64,000 bases of DNA from SCN-69-37 sp044507065 (GTDB lineage Bacteria > Acidobacteriota > Vicinamibacteria > Vicinamibacterales > SCN-69-37). Positions 8,220 through 16,928 of the stretch are shown piece by piece (the stretch's first letter is position 1; the number at the start of each line of letters is the position of its first letter). The position numbers and the translations under genes are program-made. The notes below the pieces were generated by a model, which had not been told where the DNA came from, made no database searches, and saw nothing but the letters and a program-made list of their open reading frames with translations. The stretch lies in the NCBI GenBank assembly GCA_044507065.1, contig JBIQJY010000003.1, forward strand, positions 48,700 through 112,699. The letters are read 5' to 3'.

Positions 8220-9575
8220 TCACCGCACGTCATGCGTGCGTCGGACGCCCAGCGCGCGCATGCGCTTGTGGAGGCTCGTGCGCTCCACGCCGAGCAGCCG
8301 CGCGGCGGCCGACACGTTGCCCTGCGCCTGGTCGAGGGCCGCCAGGATACGCTCGCGCTCGGCCGCATTCCGCGCGTCGTGCAGCCCGGTCGATGCCCGC
8401 ACCGCGGTCGTCCGCACCTCGGCCGGCACGGCCTCGGCGGTGATGCGGTCGCCCGTCGTCAGGATGGCCATCCGCTCCACCACGTTACGCAGTTCACGAA
8501 CGTTGCCGGGCCAGCCATGCTGCCCGAGCGTCGCCACCACCTCGTCGTCGACCGTCTTGGCGCGCATGTTGTTGCGCGCGCAGAACTCGGCCAGGAAGTA
8601 GGGCACCAGATCGGCAATGTCCTCGCGCCGCTCTCGCAGTGCCGGGATGCGCATGGGCACGACGCTCAGGCGGTAGAACAGATCCTGCCGGAAGCGGCCG
8701 TCGGAGATGAGCGCCTCGAGCGGACGATTGGTGGCGGAAATCACGCGGACGGTCACGCGAATCGGCTGTTCGCCGCCCAGCCGCTGGCATTCACCATCCT
8801 GCAGCACGCGGAGCAGCTTGGCCTGCGACGCGGCGTGCAGGTCGCCCACCTCGTCGAGGAAGATCGTGCCGCCATCGGCCATCTCGAACCGGCCACGCCG
8901 CGCCGATGTCGCCCCGGTGAAGGCTCCCTTCTCGTGCCCGAACAGCTCGCTTTCGATGAGCTCGGTCGGGATGGCCGCGCAGTTGACCTTGATGAACGGA
9001 CGCCCGGCGACGGCGCTCTCCCGGTGGATGTGGGCCGCGAGCAGTTCCTTGCCTGTGCCCGACTCCCCCGTGATGAGCACGCCGGCGTCGGTGCGCGCGA
9101 CGCGCGAGGCGTCCTGCATCACGCGCTGGAGGGCCTCGCTCCGCCCGATCATCCGTGGCGCGTCGCCCACAATCTCCCGGAACTGCAGGTTCTCGCTTCG
9201 CAGGTCCGCCTGCTCCAGCGCGTTCCTCACGGCCAGCCGCACGCGCTCGCGCGCGAGCGGCTTCTCGAGAAAATCGAACGCACCGCTGCGCGTCGCGTCG
9301 ACGGCCTCCGGAATCGTGCCGTGGCCGGAGATCATGATCACGGGGGCCGGGTCGCCGGCCTGCCGCACGTCGCGCAGCAGGTCGAGCCCACTCGCGTCGG
9401 GCAGCCGCACGTCGATGAGCAGGAGGTCGGCACGACCGGCGCGGTACGCGGCACGAAACGCGGCGGCCGATTCGCACACCGTGACGACGTGACCGTCACC
9501 CTCGAGGACGAGCCTCAGCGACAGCCCGATGTTCGGCTCGTCGTCGATGACCGTGATGCGGCGCCTGCGAGTCAT
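8220..9575 (-). CDS. NtrX-like sigma-54-dependent response regulator
   Basis: 451 residues. Receiver domain 5-120 with acidic pair D11/D12, phospho-acceptor D55 and the K in EKPL. AAA+ domain from about 135 with Walker A GESGTGKE (170-177), the sigma-54 contact loop GAFTGA (217-222) and Walker B near TIFLDEVGD. The C-terminal Fis-type helix-turn-helix is at about 410-451. It activates sigma-54 promoters after phosphorylation. ATG 9575 overlaps the kinase stop (ATGA), so the cognate kinase is the adjacent NtrY-like protein. Linkage to an Omp85-like protein and DUF4390 suggests envelope or respiratory control rather than classical nitrogen control; that is inference. Confidence 0.9.
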   Translation of the reverse strand: MTRRRRITVIDDEPNIGLSLRLVLEGDGHVVTVCESAAAFRAAYRAGRADLLLIDVRLPDASGLDLLRDVRQAGDPAPVIMISGHGTIPEAVDATRSGAFDFLEKPLARERVRLAVRNALEQADLRSENLQFREIVGDAPRMIGRSEALQRVMQDASRVARTDAGVLITGESGTGKELLAAHIHRESAVAGRPFIKVNCAAIPTELIESELFGHEKGAFTGATSARRGRFEMADGGTIFLDEVGDLHAASQAKLLRVLQDGECQRLGGEQPIRVTVRVISATNRPLEALISDGRFRQDLFYRLSVVPMRIPALRERREDIADLVPYFLAEFCARNNMRAKTVDDEVVATLGQHGWPGNVRELRNVVERMAILTTGDRITAEAVPAEVRTTAVRASTGLHDARNAAERERILAALDQAQGNVSAAARLLGVERTSLHKRMRALGVRRTHDVR

Positions 9576-10975
9576 GTGTCGGCCCGGCCTGTCGAGTCGC
9601 GCGGCAGTACCACGGTGAAACATGCGCCGCCGAGTTCGCTCTTCGACGGCGTGATGTCGCCGCCGCACAACAGCGCGTTCTTCCTGGCAATCAGCAGGCC
9701 CAGGCCCATACCCTCCTTCTTGAACGTAATCGTCGGCTCGAACAGCGTGGCTGCGGCTTCGGCGCTCAGCCCGGGGCCCGAATCGTGCACCTCGATGAGG
9801 ACTCCGCCCGGATCGTGGCGCGTGACGAGGAGCACATGCCCCGACGCCCCCGCCGCTTCGGCGCCGTTGGCAATGAGGTTCGTCAGAATCCCCCTCACCA
9901 GGTCCACCGTTCCGACCGCGGGCGGCAACCCGGGGTCGAGCCGGCAGGTGAAGTTCGTCCCGGGGTGCGCGGGCCGCAGCAGCGCGATGCGCTCGGCCAC
10001 CAGCGTGTTCGCGTCGAATGGCTCGGGCCGCACGGGGGGTTCCGCCGCAAACTCCGAGAAGGCACGGACGCGGCGTTCCAGGGTCTCGACTTCCGCCACG
10101 ACGATCTGCACCGCCTGCTCCATGAACGCGCGATCGGCGCCCGGATGGCGCGCGAGCATCTCCTCGACCGTCAGCCGGATTGGCGTGAGCGAGTTCTTCA
10201 GTTCGTGGGCCGTCTTGCGCGCCAGCATCTGCCAGCTCGACATCTGCGCGAGATAGATCAGCCGCTCACGATTGCCGCGAAGCTGATCGGCCATGTGGTT
10301 GAATGCCGCGACCGCACGCCCCACCTCGTCGTCGCGGCCCGGGTCGAGGCGGCGATCCCAGTCGCCGGCCGCGAACCCTGCCAGCCCGTCGGTCAGTTGA
10401 CGGATGGGGCGGCTGATGCCGTGTGCCAGGATGAGGATTGGAACGAGCGACAGCAGCCAGGCCGCGCCGACGACCACGACGAGCGCCAGCGTCAGCCCGC
10501 GCCGCAGGTCCACACCGCGAGCGGCCGACACCCGTTCGCGCGCCTCGCGAAGATCGGCGGCCAGCCGGTCCATGCCGAGCCCCCCCAGGGAACGATGGTA
10601 GACGTCCACGCCGCTCGTCGCGCGCCGCATCAACTCGACGCGGCTGCCGCCCTCGCCAGCCAGGCCGAAGCGCTCGGCGTCGTCGCTCTCCCAGAAATCG
10701 CGGACGGCGCGCGGCCACTGACCGTCCACCGGCGCGTCGTAGTGCAGGGGCTCCACCAGGCCGGCATCCACCTCGTCGCGCAACACCTCGCGTTCGAGCT
10801 GGTAGAACTGCCGGCCTGTCGCTTCGAGCGTCTGCGCCAGCCGGTCCAGATCTCCGACGCTCGAGTACGCCAGGCTGCGGTCGAGCAGCCGGGACGCCAG
10901 CCACACCGTTGCGCCGACCGGAACGAGCGTGGCCAGGATCAACGCGGCGATGAGCTGGTTGCGCAGTTGCGACAC
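9572..10975 (-). CDS. NtrY-like membrane sensor histidine kinase
   Basis: 467 residues. Two transmembrane segments (about 7-29 and 159-185) flank an extracytoplasmic sensing region; HAMP 187-238; dimerisation/phospho-acceptor box with H257 in KTAHELKNSL; HATPase_c with GILTNLIANGAEA (N box), HDSGPGL (G1) and GMGLGL (G2). The AHELKN form of the H-box is typical of NtrY/NtrB-type kinases. Start GTG 10975 lies four bases after the DUF4390 stop, with GGAG six bases before it. It is part of a four-gene coupled operon and should phosphorylate the response regulator that follows. Confidence 0.9.
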   Translation of the reverse strand: MSQLRNQLIAALILATLVPVGATVWLASRLLDRSLAYSSVGDLDRLAQTLEATGRQFYQLEREVLRDEVDAGLVEPLHYDAPVDGQWPRAVRDFWESDDAERFGLAGEGGSRVELMRRATSGVDVYHRSLGGLGMDRLAADLREARERVSAARGVDLRRGLTLALVVVVGAAWLLSLVPILILAHGISRPIRQLTDGLAGFAAGDWDRRLDPGRDDEVGRAVAAFNHMADQLRGNRERLIYLAQMSSWQMLARKTAHELKNSLTPIRLTVEEMLARHPGADRAFMEQAVQIVVAEVETLERRVRAFSEFAAEPPVRPEPFDANTLVAERIALLRPAHPGTNFTCRLDPGLPPAVGTVDLVRGILTNLIANGAEAAGASGHVLLVTRHDPGGVLIEVHDSGPGLSAEAAATLFEPTITFKKEGMGLGLLIARKNALLCGGDITPSKSELGGACFTVVLPRDSTGRADT

Positions 10976-10979
10976 ACGA

Positions 10980-11558
10980 TCACTCCGGCAGGCGCAATGG
11001 ACCGAACTCCATCGTCCGCCGAATCGGATCCTCGCTGCGTCGGCGGCCGAGCGTCTCGACCAGGCGTTCGAGCGCGGACCCTACGCCGACGGCCGACGAC
11101 CGTGACTCGGGCACGTCGGTCGTCGCCTCGATGCGGACCCATACATGCGCCCCACGTGCCATGCCCGACAGCGCGGCGCGAGGAACCTCGATCTGATCGA
11201 GGCACCACGCCTCGGCGTCGCGTGCCGCAAGGTGCGAGATGGCGCGCGGCGGTGTCCCCGAGCGGACGACGGCAAACCGCTCCTCCCAGAGATCGAAGCT
11301 GAGCGTGAAGGTCTGCGACACGCGCACGATACCCGGCCCCGTCGCCCGCCCGAGAATCGCGACGTCGATATCGACGCGAATCGATCGCCCATCCCGAAGC
11401 CGGTCCACGACGGGCCCTTCGATGAAGTGGAAGGATGGCGCGGACGCCCGCAGTGTATCGCCGGAGGGAACGAGGGTCACGGGCTGCGCCGAGGCGGACG
11501 CCGCCGTTGCCAGAAGCACGGCGCCGAGCAGCATCGCGCACGTCGCCTGTGCGGACAT
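10980..11558 (-). CDS. DUF4390 family exported protein
   Basis: 192 residues with a signal peptide (ending ASASAQ). The mature part matches the DUF4390 pattern: a G-x-x-Y/F-like region, then SFDLWEERFAV and DQIEVPRAAL. In proteobacteria this family is often coded next to NtrYX-like genes, as here. Start ATG 11558 shares bases with the stop of the Omp85-like gene (TGATG). Its molecular role is unknown. Location between an outer-membrane protein and an NtrY-like sensor suggests an envelope protein that informs the kinase; inference only. Confidence 0.75.
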   Translation of the reverse strand: MSAQATCAMLLGAVLLATAASASAQPVTLVPSGDTLRASAPSFHFIEGPVVDRLRDGRSIRVDIDVAILGRATGPGIVRVSQTFTLSFDLWEERFAVVRSGTPPRAISHLAARDAEAWCLDQIEVPRAALSGMARGAHVWVRIEATTDVPESRSSAVGVGSALERLVETLGRRRSEDPIRRTMEFGPLRLPE

Positions 11559-13135
11559 CAGCGCAGCCACCCGGCATCGAACGTCACGGCGGCGCGAAAT
11601 CCCAGCAAGACCTTGCCCGCCACGGCATCGGCGTTGAGCGGCACCCCCAGCGTGATGAACGACCCGCCCGTCTCGATGCCGATGCCCGTCGACAGGCGCA
11701 GCCGCCGATCCTCGCCCGGACGCCAGACACTGCCCGCGTCGACGAAGTAGAGAAAGTGCTTGTACCGGTACTGCACCGACTGGTGCACCATGCGCTCGGC
11801 GCCGGCCGCCGCGAGCGCGTACTTGTTCCATCCACGCAGCGAATGCGTATCGCCCAGGGTGAAGCGTGCGAACATCGGCGCGTCGCCCGTGAGACGTCCG
11901 GCCCGGAACTCTGCCGTCAGCCCACTGTCGCGGCCCGACACGCTGTAGCGGACGACGCCCGAGTGCCTGTCGTAGACGTAGTCGCTGTCGAGCCCCGCCG
12001 CTCCGGATTGCCAGTCGAAGCCGGCGACGAGACGATGCCGGATGTCCGACGTGCTCCGCCACTCGTGCTCGAACGCCACGCCCGTCAGCGTGGCCGTGGC
12101 GCGCCTCCCGCCTCGTGCGGCAGGCGCGGACAGCTCCGCGGGCCAGTCCGCAGGTGGCAGCGCATCGAGTTGCGACGACGTGATACCGCCGGTGACGCGA
12201 AGGTCCTTCGCGACGGCAACCGTCACGGTGGGCGTGACCGCGATCCGGCGCTCGTACGGCTGGGGCAGCGTCGGATCGGCGGCAATTGCCGCAAGCGTGG
12301 GCGTGCGCCACTTCTGGGTGTGGCGGGACAGTTCGAGGCTCACGCCCAGCCGGCGCGTCCCTGCCTCGCGGTTCTCGAACCGCAGCGAGTAGCCGCTGTA
12401 TCCCTCGACGAGATCGTCGTCGTTTCCGGCAACGAGGCCCAGCGTGATTCGGTTGCTGCCGGTGCCGATCGGGACGTCGAAGACACCGCTCCAGCCGAGA
12501 TCCCGGTGATAGACCAGTTTCGAGGCGTTCTGCTGGAACGGGATCCACCAGCTGCCCTCGGCGCGCTTCACCAGGAACGTCACGCGCACGCGGCCCTGAT
12601 CGTCCCCTCGCGACACGCGATGGCTGACCTCGTGATCGGGCCACTCGGCCGCCAGTCGAGCCGACAGCCGGTCGACCTCGGCATCCTCGAGCGGCCGACC
12701 CGCAAGCGCGTGGAGGTCGTCGCGGAGCGCCGGGCCGATCCGCTCCTCGTCGATCCCGCGAATCTCGACGCGATCGACCGTGTAGCGCATGTTGATGTTG
12801 GCAGCGAGCGTCTCATCGCCGCCGATGCGGGTGACGACGAAGATGACCCGGACACGACCGTCCGGCTGGGGCACGTCGCGGACGGCGGCGGCCAGTTCGG
12901 GCTGCTCGGCATCGATCCGGGCAGCCAGCGCCGCAAGCCGGTCGCGGTCGAGTGGCGTGCCGGCCAGTGCCTCGATCTCGGCGCGCAGCTCCGCGCTGAG
13001 GCCGTCGCGCGGAAGTCCGACGACATCCGCCGATTCGATGACGGCCGGCGACTGGCCGACCGCCGATGGCTGCGCCAGCGTCGGCGCAGGCGGCAGCAAG
13101 AGGAGCAGCAGTACGAGGATGGGGTATCGAGTCAT
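11558..13135 (-). CDS. Omp85/BamA-superfamily outer-membrane protein with POTRA-like repeats
   Basis: 525 residues. Signal peptide 1-22 (long Leu run, cleavage near LAQ), then two POTRA-like repeats (about 30-190) with the VDRVEIRGI and VRVIFVVTR strands, then a 16-strand-like barrel. The barrel carries a conserved-type FTLGDTHSLRGWNKY segment, which corresponds to the VRGY/F motif region of Omp85 loop 6. Start ATG 13135 directly precedes the signal peptide. On the upstream side ATTCTA (13164-13169, TAGAAT on the minus strand) could be a -10 box. It leads the DUF4390-NtrY-NtrX operon. Surface-antigen assembly or secretion is plausible; the cargo is unknown. Confidence 0.8.
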   Translation of the reverse strand: MTRYPILVLLLLLLPPAPTLAQPSAVGQSPAVIESADVVGLPRDGLSAELRAEIEALAGTPLDRDRLAALAARIDAEQPELAAAVRDVPQPDGRVRVIFVVTRIGGDETLAANINMRYTVDRVEIRGIDEERIGPALRDDLHALAGRPLEDAEVDRLSARLAAEWPDHEVSHRVSRGDDQGRVRVTFLVKRAEGSWWIPFQQNASKLVYHRDLGWSGVFDVPIGTGSNRITLGLVAGNDDDLVEGYSGYSLRFENREAGTRRLGVSLELSRHTQKWRTPTLAAIAADPTLPQPYERRIAVTPTVTVAVAKDLRVTGGITSSQLDALPPADWPAELSAPAARGGRRATATLTGVAFEHEWRSTSDIRHRLVAGFDWQSGAAGLDSDYVYDRHSGVVRYSVSGRDSGLTAEFRAGRLTGDAPMFARFTLGDTHSLRGWNKYALAAAGAERMVHQSVQYRYKHFLYFVDAGSVWRPGEDRRLRLSTGIGIETGGSFITLGVPLNADAVAGKVLLGFRAAVTFDAGWLR

Positions 13136-13291
13136 GCGCTCCGCCCGAAGCAAGCGGCACGCCATTCTACAAGTTATTGACTCGACAAGAGTTGCACGCC
13201 GTGGCGCTGTGCGGAATCGGCCCAGGTGTGCCGGTGTGTCACACCCTCGGGCACCTCGCACAGCGGCGTCGACTCGAGAAAGCTTGTGGCT

Positions 13292-13558
13292 CTAGGGTTC
13301 CTGCGGTGCGGGAATCGAGGCAGGCGACGCCGGGGCGGGGGCCGCAACCTCGTCGCCCTGCGCCTTGATGCGGCGATGGATCCAGTACGCGAGGCCGCCG
13401 AGGAACGCGAGCGGCACAATCGACAGCATCATCGTCATCGCGAAGTAGGCCCAGCCGTTGTTGCCGGGCCCGGCAAGTCCGCACACGGGGCAGGCCAGCG
13501 CCGGCGCGGGCGCGAGCACGACGAACAGCAGGGCAACGAGCAGCAAGCGAGTCTTCAT
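13292..13558 (-). CDS. Small CPVCG-motif membrane protein of the oxidase operon
   Basis: 88 residues. The N-terminal signal or first membrane segment (about 4-21) ends at ALACPVCG, a Cys pair exposed at the start of the mature protein. A second membrane segment (about 38-60) and an Ala/Pro-rich tail follow. It is the last gene of the cytochrome oxidase operon, 89 bases after the terminal subunit III-like gene. The Cys pair suggests metal (copper or zinc) or thiol chemistry in oxidase assembly, but no known family was recognised. Confidence 0.65.
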   Translation of the reverse strand: MKTRLLLVALLFVVLAPAPALACPVCGLAGPGNNGWAYFAMTMMLSIVPLAFLGGLAYWIHRRIKAQGDEVAAPAPASPASIPAPQEP

Positions 13559-13647
13559 GTCGAACCCTCCAGCCGAGGCCTCAGGCGCCGGGGATGTTCA
13601 CCCGGCCGCCCTCCATTGCGGCCCGTCGGCTCGAAGCGCAGGCGTCG

Positions 13648-14238
13648 CTAGAAGTACACCCGCAGATATATCACCGGCCAGATCCCGACGACGAAGTACC
13701 AGAACGTCTGGGCGCCGAAGAAGAAACCCGGCGTGAGTGTGCCGCGGCCGAGACGCCGCCAGGCCACTGCCAGGGCCGCCACCGCCGCGACCGCGTGCAG
13801 CGCGTGCGTCCCGACGATGAGGTAGAAGAACGCGCTGAGCGTGCCGGACCAGATGGTCACGCCCTGGCTGAGCAGCGCCCACCACTCGCGGCCCTGCAGC
13901 ACGACGAACAGTGCCCCGAGCAGCGTGGACGCCAGCAGGAGCGGCCGGGCTCCGGCCCTGTCGCCCGCGCGATAGCGGCGATTGGCGAGGAACATCACCA
14001 CGGCGCTGGCCACCAGCGCGATCGAATTGAACGCGGTCTCGGCGGCCGGGAGCACGAGGCCCGAGGGCAGGCTCCAGGCGAGCGTCGGCGAGCCGGCACG
14101 GGTGATCGTGAAGGCGCTGATCAGCCCGGCGAAGAACATCAGCTCGGTGCCGACGAAGACCAGCATGCCGAACACGCTGGTCGGCACGACCTCGCGCCGG
14201 CGGCGCACGGCCGGTGCCGCCGATACGCCCGTGGTCAT
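13648..14238 (-). CDS. Cytochrome c oxidase subunit III-like protein (second copy)
   Basis: 196 residues with five predicted membrane helices. Family hallmarks are GMLVFVGTELMFFAGL in helix 1, the basic-aromatic QGREWW segment, GTHALHAV (the conserved His region of COX3) and WYFVVGIWPVIYL at the end. It is shorter than mitochondrial COX3 and lacks the first two helices, as in caa3/bo3-type oxidases. It starts just after the subunit IV stop. A different subunit III lies two genes upstream, so the operon codes for two COX3-fold proteins. Confidence 0.85.
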   Translation of the reverse strand: MTTGVSAAPAVRRRREVVPTSVFGMLVFVGTELMFFAGLISAFTITRAGSPTLAWSLPSGLVLPAAETAFNSIALVASAVVMFLANRRYRAGDRAGARPLLLASTLLGALFVVLQGREWWALLSQGVTIWSGTLSAFFYLIVGTHALHAVAAVAALAVAWRRLGRGTLTPGFFFGAQTFWYFVVGIWPVIYLRVYF

Positions 14239-14239
14239 G

Positions 14240-14599
14240 TCAGTGTCCCTCCGGATGGCCGGCGCCGGGCGCCGGCTCCTCGTACAGCTTCTCCCAGTGA
14301 TGCCCCTGGCTCTCGAGCACGTCCGGTGCGATCCCGGCGAACATCACCAGCATGAACGCCAGCATGACGCCAAGGATGAACACGACCCACTTCGGCTCGA
14401 TGTGCAGGTGCATGAAGTGCTTCGCGACCATCCAGGCCTTCACGATGGCGATACCGAACGCGGTGATGAGCGTCACCACGCGGATGCCCAGCTCGGGCCC
14501 GATGACGCTGACGATGAGGAGCACCACGAGGATGCCCCAGATCTTCACGTAGTGGGACGTGCCGTGGGCGTCGGATGCGGCGTGTGCGTGTTCAGCCAT
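14240..14599 (-). CDS. ctaF: Cytochrome c oxidase subunit IV (prokaryotic COX4 family)
   Basis: 119 residues: a His-rich N-terminus, then three membrane helices, with the conserved AWMVAKHFMHLHIEP segment of prokaryotic subunit IV between the second and third. It lies between two subunit III genes with gaps of one and four bases, so it is cotranscribed and probably coupled. It is expected to be a structural or stabilising subunit of the oxidase in the cytoplasmic membrane. Confidence 0.85.
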   Translation of the reverse strand: MAEHAHAASDAHGTSHYVKIWGILVVLLIVSVIGPELGIRVVTLITAFGIAIVKAWMVAKHFMHLHIEPKWVVFILGVMLAFMLVMFAGIAPDVLESQGHHWEKLYEEPAPGAGHPEGH

Positions 14600-14603
14600 G
14601 GCG

Positions 14604-15179
14604 CTATTTCGCGATGTAGAGCAGCGGGAACAGGAAGATCCAGACCAGGTCGACGAAGTGCCAGTAGATCCCGATGTTCTCGATCCGGTGCAGCTCCTCG
14701 TTGCGCTTCGCGCGCTGCGCGACGATGAGCATGATGATCATGCCGGCGATGACGTGCAGCCCGTGCAGGCCCGCCGCCGTGTAATAGAACGACCAGAACA
14801 GGTTCGACGCGATCGTGTAACCGTGCTGGATCTCGTAGGTCCACTCGAAACCCTTGACCACGAGGAACGTCGCGCCACCGAGGACCGTGTAATACAGGAG
14901 CCGCGCGGCTTTCGCGCCCTCGCCCCGCTGGGCCGCCTGGTGCGCGAGCACCGCCGACAGGCTCGAGGTGAGCAGCACCAGGGTGTTGAACGCACCGGCC
15001 AGAGTATTGGTGACCGCCGCCTGCTCCGCCCACGCGTCGTGGCGCAGGCGCAACATGACATAGGCCCCCAGCAGGCCGCCGAAGATCACGATCTCCGACG
15101 CGATCACCCACCAGACGGCCAGCCGGCCGGTGGGAATGTCCATGACGCTTCGCGTCGTTGCGATGGGCTTCGTCGACAC
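14604..15179 (-). CDS. ctaE: Cytochrome c oxidase subunit III
   Basis: 191 residues, five membrane helices. Motifs: WWVIASEIVIFGGLL, LVVKGFEWTYEI (the conserved Glu-containing stretch), AAGLHGLHVIAG and YWHFVDLVWIFLFPLLY at the C-terminus, a classic COX3 ending. GTG 15179 was chosen because GGAG lies nine bases upstream; the TTG at 15188 would sit directly on that ribosome-binding site. It lies between subunits I and IV in the operon. Of the two COX3-like proteins it is the one closest to the canonical subunit III. Confidence 0.88.
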   Translation of the reverse strand: MSTKPIATTRSVMDIPTGRLAVWWVIASEIVIFGGLLGAYVMLRLRHDAWAEQAAVTNTLAGAFNTLVLLTSSLSAVLAHQAAQRGEGAKAARLLYYTVLGGATFLVVKGFEWTYEIQHGYTIASNLFWSFYYTAAGLHGLHVIAGMIIMLIVAQRAKRNEELHRIENIGIYWHFVDLVWIFLFPLLYIAK

Positions 15180-15203
15180 GTCAACCAACTCCTTGTGACT
15201 CGA

Positions 15204-16928
15204 TCACGCGAGCTTCGCTTCGGGCTCGCCGGGCGGCGTCGACGGTCCGGGCTCGTCCTGCGGCCAGTAGTCCTCGTCGCGCCCCTCGACGCTGAACTCG
15301 TAGGGGCCGCGGTAGACGGTCGGCATCACCGCGAAATTGCCGTGCGGCGGCGGCGACGGCACCGTCCATTCGAGCGTGTTCGCCTGCCACGGGTTGTTCC
15401 CGGCCACCTTGCCGCGGAACATGCTGTGGAAGAAGTTGTAGATGAAGATCGGCTGGAACGCGATGAGCGCGACGAGCGCCATCGTGGCCACCACGCGCAG
15501 CGGCTGCAGGCTCGCCAGCTCGGGGAACGCCGAGTAGTCGAAGATGCGCCGGTGGTCGCCGGCCGCGCCGGTCAGGAACAGCGGGATGAAGATGAAGTTG
15601 AAGGCAATGACCGTGCCCCAGAAGTGAATCTTCCCCAGCCGCTCGTTCATCATCCGGCCGAACATCTTGGGGAACCAGTAGCTCACCCCCGCGAACGTCC
15701 CGATGAAGGCAATCGGGAAGAACGTGTAGTGGAAGTGCGCCAGGACGAAGTACGTGTCGTGGAAGTACACGTCGGCGCCCGCCGCGCCGAGGAAGATGCC
15801 CGTGACGCCGCCAATCAGGAACTCGGCGATGAACGCGAGCGCCCACAGCATCGGCGTCGTGAACCGGATCGATCCGCCGTAGAGCGTGGCGATGTAGACG
15901 AACATCATCTCGGCAATCGGCACCGAGATGATGAGCGTGGTCACCGTGAACAACCCGGCCATGCGCGGGTCGATGCCCGCGACGAACTGGTGGTGCGCCC
16001 ACACGAAGAAGCTGATGATGCTCGTGGCCACCGCCGTGTAGACGACCGTCCGGTAGGCGAACAGCTTCTTGCGGGCGAAGACGGTCATCACCTCGGCCAC
16101 GATGCCGAGCGCCGGCAGCAGCACGACGTAGACCTCGGGATGGCCGAAGAACCAGAAGAGGTGCTGCCAGAGCACCGGGTCGCCGCCGACGGCCGGGTCG
16201 AAGAAGCCGGTATTGATCGTCTGGTCGAACAGCAGCATGATCGCGCCGGCAATCAGCGGCCCGACCGACGCCATGAAGACCAGGCTGGCCAGCACGATCA
16301 TCCAGACGACGATCGGCACGTCGAACATCTTCATGCCCGGCGCCCGCGAGTTCATGGCGGTGGTCACGAAGTTGATGCCGCCGAGCAGGAACGCGATGAA
16401 CTCGATCCCGACGGCAATCAGCCACAGCGTCGCGCCCCACGGCGTGCCGTTGTAGGCCGGCTCGGCCGAGAGCGGCGGGTAGGCGGTCCAGGCACCGCCG
16501 AACGGCCCGCCCGGCACCCAGAAGGTCGACAGCACGATGAGCGCGCTCAACAGGAACAGCTGGTACGACAGCCGGTTGAGCTTGGGAAAGACCATGTCGT
16601 CCGCGCCGATCATCAGCGGGATGAGGAAGTTCCCGAAGGCCGCGATGAGCACCGGCATGGCGACCCAGAAGACCATGATGCTGCCGTGCATCGTGACCAG
16701 GGCGTTGTAGTCGGTGGCGTTCACGTAGCCGAAGAACGGCACGGACTGTCCGGGAAACGCCAGCTGCATCCGGAACACGTAGACGGTGAACCCTCCGATG
16801 AGGGCCATCGCCATTCCGGTGAAGAGGTACTGCATTCCGATCATCTTGTGATCGGTGGACCACAGGTACTTGCGGAAGAACCCGACCGATTCGTGCCCGT
16901 GATCGGCATGCGCCGCGTGCGCGCTCAT
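15204..16928 (-). CDS. ctaD: Cytochrome c oxidase subunit I
   Basis: 574 residues, about 12 membrane helices. It starts with the typical STDHKMIGMQYL segment and carries the low-spin heme ligand region MHGSIMVFW, the GHPEVY motif of the His-Tyr cross-link at Cu-B, the Cu-B histidine pair in WAHHQFVAGID, and the heme a3/a ligand region HDTYFVLAHFHYTF. This is the catalytic subunit of an A-type heme-copper oxidase (oxygen reduction and proton pumping). ATG 16928 overlaps the subunit II stop by four bases and replaces a longer artefactual frame. Confidence 0.96.
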   Translation of the reverse strand: MSAHAAHADHGHESVGFFRKYLWSTDHKMIGMQYLFTGMAMALIGGFTVYVFRMQLAFPGQSVPFFGYVNATDYNALVTMHGSIMVFWVAMPVLIAAFGNFLIPLMIGADDMVFPKLNRLSYQLFLLSALIVLSTFWVPGGPFGGAWTAYPPLSAEPAYNGTPWGATLWLIAVGIEFIAFLLGGINFVTTAMNSRAPGMKMFDVPIVVWMIVLASLVFMASVGPLIAGAIMLLFDQTINTGFFDPAVGGDPVLWQHLFWFFGHPEVYVVLLPALGIVAEVMTVFARKKLFAYRTVVYTAVATSIISFFVWAHHQFVAGIDPRMAGLFTVTTLIISVPIAEMMFVYIATLYGGSIRFTTPMLWALAFIAEFLIGGVTGIFLGAAGADVYFHDTYFVLAHFHYTFFPIAFIGTFAGVSYWFPKMFGRMMNERLGKIHFWGTVIAFNFIFIPLFLTGAAGDHRRIFDYSAFPELASLQPLRVVATMALVALIAFQPIFIYNFFHSMFRGKVAGNNPWQANTLEWTVPSPPPHGNFAVMPTVYRGPYEFSVEGRDEDYWPQDEPGPSTPPGEPEAKLA

